Positions 25,582 to 34,222 of a stretch of DNA of 64,000 nt are shown here, piece after piece. A model generated the notes under the pieces. The model saw nothing but the letters and a program-made list of their open reading frames with translations. It searched no databases and had not been told where the DNA came from. Numbering within the stretch: position 1 is the stretch's first letter; the number at the start of each line of letters is the position of its first letter. The DNA is taken from assembly GCA_965205545.1 (NCBI GenBank), contig OZ242170.1, positions 1,488,001 to 1,552,000 on the forward strand, written 5' to 3'. Origin of the DNA: Bin55 sp965205545 (GTDB taxonomy: Bacteria > Pseudomonadota > Gammaproteobacteria > Pseudomonadales > Azotimanducaceae). A program made the position numbers and the translations under genes.

Positions 25582-26781
25582 TTACTCGATAACGCTGGTA
25601 ACCACTCCTGCACCGACGGTTCTGCCGCCTTCCCTAATGGCAAAGCGTAGTCCTTCGTCCATGGCGATGGGGCTGATCAAGTCCACATTCAATTCCACAT
25701 TGTCACCCGGCATTACCATTTCCACACCTTCATTAAGCGTGACTTCGCCTGTCACATCCGTTGTACGGAAATAGAACTGCGGTCGATAGTGACTTTGGAA
25801 GGGAGAGTGTCTACCACCTTCGTCCTTCGACAGCACATAGACCTGCGCAGAAAACTTTGTGTGCGGCGTAATGGAACCCGGCACCGCCAGCACCTGACCA
25901 CGTTCAACTTCCTGTCGTTTGATGCCTCGTAGCAACACGCCAATGTTCTCTCCAGCGCGTCCCTCGTCAAGCAGTTTGCGGAACATTTCCACTCCGGTGC
26001 ATGTCGTTTTCTGAGTCTCCCTAATGCCCACGATCTCCACTTCGTCGCCCACCTTGACGATACCTCGATCTACACGACCGGTGACAACGGTGCCACGCCC
26101 AGAAATCGAGAACACGTCCTCAATGGGCATCAGGAACGGCGCATCGATGGGCCGTTCCGGCTCGGGGATGAAATCGTCCAGTCGCTCAATCAGCTCTCTC
26201 ACGCTGCCTGCTGCGTCGTCGCCACCATCTCCATCCATTGCCTTCAGCGCACTGCCTACCACAATGGGTGAGTCGGGATCGAACTCGTAGGACTCCAGAA
26301 GCTCCTGGATGTCCATGGTGACCAACTCGACGAAATCGTCTCGCTCGTCGTCGTCCAGCATGTCGACCTTGTTCAAGTAGACGATGATTCTTGGCACGCC
26401 GACCTGCCGCGCAAGCAGAATGTGCTCGCGGGTTTGCGGCATCGGACCATCAACTGCAGACACGACCAGAATCGCGCCATCCATCTGGGCCGCCCCAGTA
26501 ATCATGTTCTTGACATAGTCCGCGTGTCCCGGACAGTCTACGTGAGCGTAGTGCCGATTCGGCGACTCGTACTCCACGTGCGTCGTCGCGATCGTAATTC
26601 CACGCTCCTTCTCTTCGGGCGCATTGTCGATTTCATCGAAGTTCTTGATGTCGCCCGTACCGGTATCAGCAGCACAAATCATTGTCATGGCGGCCGTCAA
26701 TGTCGTCTTGCCATGATCCACGTGACCGATCGTCCCTACGTTCACGTGCGGCTTCGTACGCTCAAACTTCTGCTTAGCCAT
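25582..26781 (-). CDS. tuf: elongation factor Tu
   Basis: 399 residues. G1 GHVDHGKT, switch II DCPGHADY, G4 NKVD and SALK motifs are all present, followed by beta-barrel domains II and III ending GGRTVGAGVV. Delivers aminoacyl-tRNA to the ribosome as a GTPase. A slightly expanded acidic loop (DGDGGDDAAGSVRE) precedes domain II. Only tuf gene in the window; the second copy normally found beside the tRNA-Thr/Trp genes is missing. Last gene of the str operon with a strong terminator. Confidence 0.98.
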   Translation of the reverse strand: MAKQKFERTKPHVNVGTIGHVDHGKTTLTAAMTMICAADTGTGDIKNFDEIDNAPEEKERGITIATTHVEYESPNRHYAHVDCPGHADYVKNMITGAAQMDGAILVVSAVDGPMPQTREHILLARQVGVPRIIVYLNKVDMLDDDERDDFVELVTMDIQELLESYEFDPDSPIVVGSALKAMDGDGGDDAAGSVRELIERLDDFIPEPERPIDAPFLMPIEDVFSISGRGTVVTGRVDRGIVKVGDEVEIVGIRETQKTTCTGVEMFRKLLDEGRAGENIGVLLRGIKRQEVERGQVLAVPGSITPHTKFSAQVYVLSKDEGGRHSPFQSHYRPQFYFRTTDVTGEVTLNEGVEMVMPGDNVELNVDLISPIAMDEGLRFAIREGGRTVGAGVVTSVIE

Positions 26782-26852
26782 TGGTTAATCTCTCCATACA
26801 GTTTCACAAATCCGATGCGGGCGCGCGCTTCGGATTACTTCAATGCGTTTAG

Positions 26853-28946
26853 CTATCGAGTCCTGATTGCCTCCGCTATGTTCTCCGGCACCTCCTCGTA
26901 CCTGTCGAACTCCATGGTGAAAGTCGCGCGACCTTGCGTCGCCGATCGCAGATCGGTTGCATAGCCGAACATCTCACCAAGAGGTATCGAAGCGTGCACA
27001 ATTTTACCCGCAGGATTCTCATCCATGCCTTCGATCATGCCGCGACGTCGATTCAAGTCGCCTACTACATCGCCGAGAAAGCTCTCCGGGGTAACTACTT
27101 CCACGGCCATTACAGGCTCCAACAACACGGGGTCGGCCCGCTTGGCACCCTCCCGCATGGCGGTGGATCCGGCAATCTTGAAGGCGATCTCGCTCGAGTC
27201 GACCTCATGAAACGAACCGTCGTAAAGAGTCGCTTTGACATTGATCAACGGAAATCCGGCGAGAACACCGTTGGTCATTTGCTCCTGGATGCCGCGGTCC
27301 ACGGCGGGGATGTACTCTCTTGGTATGGCTCCGCCGACAATCTGGTCGTTGAACTCGTAGCTTTCCTTGCCCGTACCTATGGGTTCGAATCGAACAGCGA
27401 CATGGGCGAATTGGCCCCGTCCGCCTGTTTGTCGGACATGTCTCGCTTCCATTTCCACCGTTGTACGAATCGTCTCACGGTACGCCACCTGCGGTTTGCC
27501 AACATTTGCTTCAACATTGAACTCCCGACGCATGCGATCAATGATGATGTCCAAATGCAGCTCTCCCATGCCGGCTATGATCGTTTGACCCGTCTCGTCG
27601 TCGGTTCGAACCCGAAACGACGGGTCCTCCTGGGCGAGCTTGCTCAATGCCGTGGTCAGCTTCTCCTGATCAGCCACCGACCGAGGTTCGACAGCTACGT
27701 GGATCACTGGTTCCGGGAACACCATTCGTTCCAATGTGACCACTTCCTTTTCGCTACATAGGGTGTCACCGGTAGTGACATCCTTCAAGCCGATTGCCGC
27801 TGCAATATCGCCCGCGCAAACCTCGCTTATCTCCTTCCGGCTGTTGGCGTGCATTTGAACCATGCGTCCAATTCTTTCTCGGCGCGACTTTGTCGCATTG
27901 AGTATGCGGTCTCCCGTGGATAGCACCCCGGAATACATACGAAAGAAAGTAAGGGTTCCGACGTATGGGTCAGTCGCAATCTTGAATGCCAACGCCGAGA
28001 AGGGTTCGTCGTCGCTAGACTTTCGAAGCGTTGGGGTTGTCCCATCCGAGCCTACGCCTTCAATAGCGGCCACCTCGTCTGGCGCAGGAAGGAAGTCAAT
28101 CACGGCATCCAACATCGGCTGGACGCCTTTGTTTCGAAATGCCGTCCCGCAAAGCGCCGGCACAACCTCGTTTGCTAGCGTCCGTTGACGCAATCCCTGC
28201 TTGATTTCGTCGTCTGAAAGAGGCTCTCCCTCGAGATACTTTTCCATCAGTTCTTCGCTGGATTCCGCTGCCTGCTCTACCAGCGAGTCCCGTAGCTCAT
28301 TCGCTTGCTCAACTAGATCCTCTGGCACTTCTTTGCAAATAGTGTTGACGCCGAGGTCCGCCATGTCCCAATAGAGAGCTTTCATGGAGATCAAATCCAC
28401 GATACCCTTAAAGCTGTCCTCCGCACCGATAGCGAGTTGGACGGGCACCGGATTTGCTCCGAGTCGATCCCTGATCTGACCGACAACTCTCAAGAAATCC
28501 GACCCCGCTCGATCCATCTTGTTGATAAACACTATGCGGGGCACTCCGTATCTATCCGCCTGCCTCCAAACCGTCTCCGACTGCGGCTCAACGCCAGCAG
28601 TTCCGCAAAATACGACCACGGCACCGTCAAGCACTCGCAGACTCCTTTCGACTTCTATCGTGAAATCAACGTGTCCAGGGGTGTCGATAATGTTGATTCG
28701 ATGCTCGGGAAACTGTGTCGTGGTTCCCGACCAGAAGCATGTGGTGGCGGCTGAGGTGATCGTGATTCCGCGCTCCTGCTCCTGCTCCATCCAATCCATG
28801 ACGGCCGCTCCATCATGGACCTCGCCCATTTTGTGAGAAATTCCGGTGTAGAACAGCACGCGCTCAGTCGTCGTGGTCTTGCCAGCGTCAACGTGAGCAA
28901 CTATGCCAATGTTTCTGTAGCGACCAATTGGCGTGCTACGAGCCAT
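26853..28946 (-). CDS. fusA: elongation factor G
   Basis: 697 residues. G1 AHVDAGKTTTTERVL, DTPGHVDF, NKMDRAG and the C-terminal domain IV/V segments (GMGELHLDIIIDRMRREF) are complete. Translocase of the ribosome and, with RRF, recycling factor. Str operon, about 77 bp after rpsG and 71 bp before tuf. Confidence 0.98.
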   Translation of the reverse strand: MARSTPIGRYRNIGIVAHVDAGKTTTTERVLFYTGISHKMGEVHDGAAVMDWMEQEQERGITITSAATTCFWSGTTTQFPEHRINIIDTPGHVDFTIEVERSLRVLDGAVVVFCGTAGVEPQSETVWRQADRYGVPRIVFINKMDRAGSDFLRVVGQIRDRLGANPVPVQLAIGAEDSFKGIVDLISMKALYWDMADLGVNTICKEVPEDLVEQANELRDSLVEQAAESSEELMEKYLEGEPLSDDEIKQGLRQRTLANEVVPALCGTAFRNKGVQPMLDAVIDFLPAPDEVAAIEGVGSDGTTPTLRKSSDDEPFSALAFKIATDPYVGTLTFFRMYSGVLSTGDRILNATKSRRERIGRMVQMHANSRKEISEVCAGDIAAAIGLKDVTTGDTLCSEKEVVTLERMVFPEPVIHVAVEPRSVADQEKLTTALSKLAQEDPSFRVRTDDETGQTIIAGMGELHLDIIIDRMRREFNVEANVGKPQVAYRETIRTTVEMEARHVRQTGGRGQFAHVAVRFEPIGTGKESYEFNDQIVGGAIPREYIPAVDRGIQEQMTNGVLAGFPLINVKATLYDGSFHEVDSSEIAFKIAGSTAMREGAKRADPVLLEPVMAVEVVTPESFLGDVVGDLNRRRGMIEGMDENPAGKIVHASIPLGEMFGYATDLRSATQGRATFTMEFDRYEEVPENIAEAIRTR

Positions 28947-29023
28947 TCTTCTACTCCGTGCAAAAGCTCAAACGAACGTCGATACTTGCCCGCTTGGCTA
29001 CAAGTTAGTCGTGGGTTGCTGTT

Positions 29024-29494
29024 CTAATAGCGATAGTGCGCAAAGGCTCTATTGGCCTCTGCTTGTCTATGGACGTCCGTACGTTTTCGAATTGCCGCGC
29101 CCCGACCATTGGCAGCATCGACAAGCTCTCCCGCCAATCGGGATGCCATAGTCTTCTCGCCGCGAGAACGCGCCGAATCAACGATCCAACGCATGGCAAG
29201 TGCGGTTCGCCGCGAAGGACGAACCTCGACGGGAACCGGCAAGTTGGAACTACCCACTCGGCGCGACTTCACTTCCAACGTCGGCGCGACTTCTTCCAAC
29301 GCCTTGTCGAAGATCTCAACGGGGTCAGTGTGCTCGCGGTTCTCTACAATTTCCAGCGCACCATAGACGATGCGCTCGGCCACGGATTTCTTCCCGTTGG
29401 TCATCACATGATTGATGAACTTCGCCACCATTTCATTGTGGTATTTGGGGTCGGGGAGAATAACCCGTTTGGTACTGACACGTCTACGCGACAT
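29024..29494 (-). CDS. rpsG: 30S ribosomal protein S7
   Basis: 156 residues. MSRRRVSTKRVILPDPKY start, VEVRPSRRTALAMRWIV and AFAHYRY end are diagnostic. Nucleates assembly of the 30S head. In Escherichia coli S7 also represses the str operon from the rpsL-rpsG spacer. That spacer is 24 bp here, too short for the full Escherichia coli site. Confidence 0.97.
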   Translation of the reverse strand: MSRRRVSTKRVILPDPKYHNEMVAKFINHVMTNGKKSVAERIVYGALEIVENREHTDPVEIFDKALEEVAPTLEVKSRRVGSSNLPVPVEVRPSRRTALAMRWIVDSARSRGEKTMASRLAGELVDAANGRGAAIRKRTDVHRQAEANRAFAHYRY

Positions 29495-29518
29495 TCTGCA
29501 GAATTCTCCTATGCCATC

Positions 29519-29890
29519 CTAATTGGGACGTTTGGTTCCATATTTCGATCGGCCTTGGCGACGATCCTCAACCCCGGTTGCATCAAGCGTTCCGCGAATG
29601 GTGTGATAGCGCACACCAGGCAAGTCCTTCACTCTGCCTCCCCGGATCAACACGGTGCTGTGCTCCTGCAACGTGTGGCGCTCTCCAGGGATGTAGGCGT
29701 TGACCTCGTAACCGTTCATGAGTCGTACGCGACACACCTTGCGCATAGCCGAATTAGGCTTTCTCGGTGTGGTCGTGTAAACGCGAATGCATACGCCGCG
29801 CTTTTGAGGGTTTCCCTCCAATGCGATCGACTGGCTCTTCTTCACCTTTCGCTTTCGCGGCTTGCGTATGAGTTGATTGATAGTCGTCAA
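29519..29890 (-). CDS. rpsL: 30S ribosomal protein S12
   Basis: 123 residues from TTG 29890, chosen because the family N-terminus (TTINQLIRKPRKRKV) begins there and GAGG lies 8-10 nt upstream. The open frame continues 87 bp upstream but that extension is unlike any S12. Decoding-centre protein. The streptomycin-site lysines are retained (TTTPRKPNS and VKDLPGVRYH). First gene of the str operon with its own predicted promoter. Confidence 0.96.
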   Translation of the reverse strand: MTTINQLIRKPRKRKVKKSQSIALEGNPQKRGVCIRVYTTTPRKPNSAMRKVCRVRLMNGYEVNAYIPGERHTLQEHSTVLIRGGRVKDLPGVRYHTIRGTLDATGVEDRRQGRSKYGTKRPN

Positions 29891-29939
29891 GGAATGGTCC
29901 TCTTCGTTCGATTGCCCTAGGCGTTCCACATCGCGCGTA

Positions 29940-29968
29940 GGGCGCGGAATTGTATTTGCTCCGCGCCC
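29940..29968 (-). other. hairpin overlapping the str promoter
   Basis: Perfect 9-bp arms GGGCGCGGA and TCCGCGCCC around an 11-nt loop, between rpoC and rpsL. No U-tract follows. On read-through RNA from rpoC it would form a stable stem; in DNA its loop contains the TACAAT assigned to the str promoter. Confidence 0.45.
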
Positions 29969-29977
29969 TTGTAGCAA
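29949..29977 (-). promoter_or_regulatory. predicted promoter of the str operon
   Basis: Minus-strand TTGCTA (29972-29977) and TACAAT (29949-29954) with 17-bp spacing in the 109-bp rpoC-rpsL gap. Transcription would begin about 50 nt before the rpsL TTG. The -35 match is partial. Confidence 0.55.
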
Positions 29978-29999
29978 GTGTCTTTCAATTGCAGATCCA

Positions 30000-32900
30000 C
30001 TATTCTCGATCCTGCTCCGAGAGCATTTCTGCTAGCGAGCGTTCGATTTCCTCCGGTGTGGCTTCGCGAATCTTGGCCTCTCGAACCGTCAGCTCCTCGG
30101 CGCGTCGCTGCTTGCGGTTCCTGTGATAGGACAATCCAGTGCCAGCCGGAATCAACCGACCCACAACGACATTCTCCTTCAAACCGCGCAGCGCGTCTCG
30201 CTTTCCGGTGACAGCGGCTTCGGTAAGCACACGCGTCGTTTCCTGGAACGACGCTGCCGAAATGAACGAGTCGGTGGCTAGCGACCCTCGTGTGATGCCG
30301 AGTAGAACTCTGTTGAACTTGATCGGCTCTTTGCCTTCCTCGACCAGCCGCTTGTTCTCCTCGATGATCTCCGAATGCTCAACCTGTTCTCCGCGCACAA
30401 AGGTCGAGTCCCCGCTCGAAACAATCTCTGTCTTTCGAAGCATTTGCCGTACGATCACTTCGATGTGCTTGTCGTTGATGACGACTCCCTGGAGGCGATA
30501 CACGTTTTGGATGCCGTTGATTATGTACTCGGCGAGCTCCGCGATGCCACGCAACCGCAAGATGTCGTGGGGATCGTAAGCGCCATCGCAAATCACGTCG
30601 CCCTTGGTGACTTCTTCACCGGCAACCACTGAGATGTTGCGAGTTTTCGGTATCAGCATCTCGACAGGCTCCAATTCCTCGGAAGCTTCGGCATGCTTGG
30701 GCTCTATGATGAGCCGAACTTTAGTCAGAGTGTCTTTGCCTAGCGCGACGGTGCCTGACGCCTCTGCAAGTACGGCATTCTCCTTCGGTCGTCGAGCTTC
30801 AAAGAGTTCGATGACCCGCGGCAGTCCACCAACAATGTCATCGGTTTTCTTGCTTTCCTGCGGCACTTTAGCCACGACTTCGCCTTCCTTGACTCGTACG
30901 CCCTGCTCCAGCAGCACGCTCGCGCTGCCTGGCAGTGAGAAGTGGACCAGAACCTCGGAGCTCTTGGCCTTAGTCTTGGTGACCGCAATTCCGGGACGCA
31001 ATTGCAATCCCGCTTCGGGTCGCTCCGATTCGGGAATCACGCTAAGTATCGACAACCCCGTCTCTTCATCGACTTGCGTACGCACGGAACGTCCTTCCTC
31101 CATTTCCACGTAGGAAACGTAGCCGTTGACTTCCGATACGATGGGATGATAGTGCGGGTCCCACGTGGCAATTATTTGCCCCGCCATGACCTTGTCGCCG
31201 TCCTCTACCGTCAGCGTTGCACCGTAGGGCAACGGGTAGCGCTCCCTTTCGCGGCCGCTTTCGTCAAAGATTTCGACTTTGCCGGATCGCGTTACCGCAA
31301 CGGAATTGCCAGCTGCGTTCTTGACTCGATTGAAATTGCGGAAACGCACGATGCCGCCGTTCTTGACTTGTACGCTGTCGTCGGCCGTCGCCCGAGATGC
31401 GGCGCCCCCAATGTGGAACGTTCGCAGAGTCAATTGTGTACCGGGCTCACCGATAGACTGTGCAGCGATGACGCCAACGGCTTCGCCAACGTTAACCAGT
31501 TGTCCTCGAGCGAGGTCTCGTCCATAGCATTTGGCACAAAGTCCATATCTCGTTTCACACGTGATGGGAGACCTTACGTAGATTTCGTCAATGCCAAGCG
31601 TCTCGATGGCGTCGACCCAGTCTTCGTCGACCATGGTGCCGGCCTCGATGGCGACTTCGCCGTCGTCATTCAGGATGTCTCTTGCAAGGACGCGTCCCAG
31701 AACGCGTTCAGACAAAGGTTCAACGACTTCAACGCCCTCGATTTGCGCGGTTACCCGCAGCCCATTCTCAGTTCCACAGTCATACTCGGTGATCACAAGA
31801 TCTTGAGAGACGTCCACAAGCCGACGCGTCAAGTAGCCAGCGTTTGCCGTCTTGAGTGCGGTGTCGGCCAGACCTTTGCGTGATCCATGCGTCGAGATGA
31901 AGTACTCGTTGACAGTCAACCCTTCACGGAAGTTGGAAATGATCGGCGTCTCAATGATGGTGCCGTCCGGACGCGCCATGAGTCCCCGCATGCCGGCCAG
32001 CTGCCGGATTTGCGCTGGGGAGCCTCGTGCCTTCGAATCGGCATAGATAAAGACTGAATTGAAGGAATCCTGTTCCTCGTCGGTACCTTCTCGATTGGCC
32101 ACTCGCTCCTTGGATATCCCATCCATCATTCGCCCGCCGATAAGTTCGCTGGAGCGTGTCCAAATGTCCACAGCCTTGTTGTATTTTTCGGTCGGCGACA
32201 ATAGGTTGTCGCGGAACTGACGCTCAAGTTCGGTGATTTCGGTGAAGGCTTCTCCAATGATTCCGGTCTTCTCGTCTGGTATGACAAAGTCGTCCACACC
32301 TATCGAACACCCGGAGAGTGTGGAGTACTTGAATCCGGCGTACATCAGCTGGTCGGCAAAAACAACCGTCTCCTTCAAGCCGACACGACGATAGCAAACG
32401 TCAACGAGTTCGGAAATGGCACTTCTCTTAAGCACCTTGTTCACGTAGGAGTAGTTGAGACCTGGTGGCAGCAGATCTGCCAGCATCGCTCGCCCAACTG
32501 TGGTATCTACGACCTGAGTGTTCTGATTGCCTCCGGCGTCCGTCTCGGTCAGTCGCAGTCGTATTCGTGCGTGTAGCTCTACGGCATCGTTGAAGTATGC
32601 GCGTTCCACCTCGGAAGTGTCGGCGAAAACCATGCCCTCGCCCTTCGCGTTGATGCGGTCGCGCGTCAGGTAATACAACCCAAGCACAACGTCCTGATTG
32701 GGCACAATGATCGGATCGCCGCTCGCAGGCGAGAGAATGTTGTTGGTCGACATCATCAGCGCACGTGCTTCCAGTTGCGCTTCCAGGGTCAACGGCACGT
32801 GAACTGCCATCTGATCGCCGTCAAAATCGGCGTTATAGGCAACACAAACTAGCGGGTGCAACTGAATTGCCTTGCCCTCGACTAGAACTGGTTCGAATGC

Positions 32901-34208
32901 CTGAATGCCCAATCTATGCAACGTGGGAGCCCGGTTCAGCAAAACGGGGTGCTCTCGAATCACATCGGCAAGAATGTCCCACACCTGCGGATGCTCTTCA
33001 TCGACCATTCGCTTGGCATGCTTAATTGTCTCCGCAAGCCCTTCTCGTTGCAGCTTGCCAAGAATGAAGGGCCGGAACAGCTCCAGAGCCATCTTCTTTG
33101 GCAATCCGCACTCATGCAGCTTCAGAGTCGGACCAACCACAATCACGGAACGACCCGAGAAATCGACGCGCTTGCCTAGCAAGTTCTGACGGAACCTGCC
33201 TTGCTTGCCCTTGATCATGTCGGACAGGGATTTCAATGGCCGCTTGTTCGAACCTGTAATCGCTCGACCGCGTCTCCCGTTGTCCAGAAGTGCATCCACG
33301 GCTTCCTGCAGCATGCGCATTTCGTTGTGGATGATGAGATCGGGCGCTCTGAGTTCGTTGAGCTTGCGTAGTCTATTGTTTCGATTGATCACACGCCGAT
33401 ACAGGTCGTTCAGATCAGAGGTAGCAAACCGGCCGCCCTCCATGGGCACCAACGGTCTAAGATCGGGCGGCAGTACCGGCAAATTGCGCAGGATCATCCA
33501 GCTGGGCTTGTTTCCCGACTTCAGAAAAGCTTCGACGAGCTTGAGTCGCTTGGATAGTTTCTTGATCTTCGACTCGGAATTCGTTTCGTCGATCTCCTCG
33601 CGAAGGGTCTCTGCCTCCGATTCCAGATCGATGCTCTCCAAGATCTCGAGGATCGCTTCGGCGCCCATCTTCGCAACGAAATCATTGCCGTACTTCTCGT
33701 ACGCTTCCGTATATTCCTCCCCTGTCAGAAGTTGGCAAGTCTCCAGTTCCGTGCGACCGGGATCGATGACGATGTACGAATCGAAGTACAAGACGCGCTC
33801 TATTTCACGCAGCGTCATATCCAACATCAGTCCGATGCGCGAAGGAAGCGACTTCAAAAACCAGATATGGGCGACGGGAGCGGCGAGCTCGATGTGGCCC
33901 ATCCGTTCGCGCCGCACCTTCTTGGCCGTCACTTCAACACCGCACTTCTCGCACACGACTCCGCGATGCTTCATGCGCTTGTACTTGCCGCACAAGCATT
34001 CGTTGTCCTTCATCGGACCGAAAATCTTGGCACAGAACAATCCATCGCGTTCTGGCTTCAAGGTCCGATAGTTGATTGTTTCCGGCTTTCTCACCTCACC
34101 ATGCGACCATGAACGCACCAGTTCCGGCGAAGCCAAGCCAATTTGCAGCGAATCAAAGTCCTCTACAGAGGAAGTGTTCAGTCGACGATACCTAAAGAAA
34201 TCCACCAT
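30000..34208 (-). CDS. rpoC: DNA-directed RNA polymerase subunit beta'
   Basis: 1402 residues (Escherichia coli 1407). Zinc ribbon CLCGKYKRMKHRGVVCEKC, the catalytic loop NADFDGDQMAVH with three Mg-binding aspartates, the bridge-helix/trigger-loop region (ARGSPAQIRQLAGMRG) and the second zinc-binding cluster (CETRYGLCAKCYG) are all intact. Starts 14 bp after rpoB. Confidence 0.99.
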   Translation of the reverse strand: MVDFFRYRRLNTSSVEDFDSLQIGLASPELVRSWSHGEVRKPETINYRTLKPERDGLFCAKIFGPMKDNECLCGKYKRMKHRGVVCEKCGVEVTAKKVRRERMGHIELAAPVAHIWFLKSLPSRIGLMLDMTLREIERVLYFDSYIVIDPGRTELETCQLLTGEEYTEAYEKYGNDFVAKMGAEAILEILESIDLESEAETLREEIDETNSESKIKKLSKRLKLVEAFLKSGNKPSWMILRNLPVLPPDLRPLVPMEGGRFATSDLNDLYRRVINRNNRLRKLNELRAPDLIIHNEMRMLQEAVDALLDNGRRGRAITGSNKRPLKSLSDMIKGKQGRFRQNLLGKRVDFSGRSVIVVGPTLKLHECGLPKKMALELFRPFILGKLQREGLAETIKHAKRMVDEEHPQVWDILADVIREHPVLLNRAPTLHRLGIQAFEPVLVEGKAIQLHPLVCVAYNADFDGDQMAVHVPLTLEAQLEARALMMSTNNILSPASGDPIIVPNQDVVLGLYYLTRDRINAKGEGMVFADTSEVERAYFNDAVELHARIRLRLTETDAGGNQNTQVVDTTVGRAMLADLLPPGLNYSYVNKVLKRSAISELVDVCYRRVGLKETVVFADQLMYAGFKYSTLSGCSIGVDDFVIPDEKTGIIGEAFTEITELERQFRDNLLSPTEKYNKAVDIWTRSSELIGGRMMDGISKERVANREGTDEEQDSFNSVFIYADSKARGSPAQIRQLAGMRGLMARPDGTIIETPIISNFREGLTVNEYFISTHGSRKGLADTALKTANAGYLTRRLVDVSQDLVITEYDCGTENGLRVTAQIEGVEVVEPLSERVLGRVLARDILNDDGEVAIEAGTMVDEDWVDAIETLGIDEIYVRSPITCETRYGLCAKCYGRDLARGQLVNVGEAVGVIAAQSIGEPGTQLTLRTFHIGGAASRATADDSVQVKNGGIVRFRNFNRVKNAAGNSVAVTRSGKVEIFDESGRERERYPLPYGATLTVEDGDKVMAGQIIATWDPHYHPIVSEVNGYVSYVEMEEGRSVRTQVDEETGLSILSVIPESERPEAGLQLRPGIAVTKTKAKSSEVLVHFSLPGSASVLLEQGVRVKEGEVVAKVPQESKKTDDIVGGLPRVIELFEARRPKENAVLAEASGTVALGKDTLTKVRLIIEPKHAEASEELEPVEMLIPKTRNISVVAGEEVTKGDVICDGAYDPHDILRLRGIAELAEYIINGIQNVYRLQGVVINDKHIEVIVRQMLRKTEIVSSGDSTFVRGEQVEHSEIIEENKRLVEEGKEPIKFNRVLLGITRGSLATDSFISAASFQETTRVLTEAAVTGKRDALRGLKENVVVGRLIPAGTGLSYHRNRKQRRAEELTVREAKIREATPEEIERSLAEMLSEQDRE

Positions 34209-34222
34209 GTCTTTTCCTCCCC

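Noticed and set aside
29891..29977. N-terminal extension of rpsL in frame
   Set aside because: No S12 has such a leader, and GAGG stands before TTG 29890, so the extension is leader sequence.
30942..31883. Long open frame (313 codons) on the plus strand inside rpoC
   Set aside because: It is an antisense shadow of the beta' catalytic region, with no family match and no ribosome site; rpoC is intact on the other strand.
33205..34071. 288-codon plus-strand frame inside rpoC
   Set aside because: Serine/arginine-rich antisense shadow of a conserved gene.
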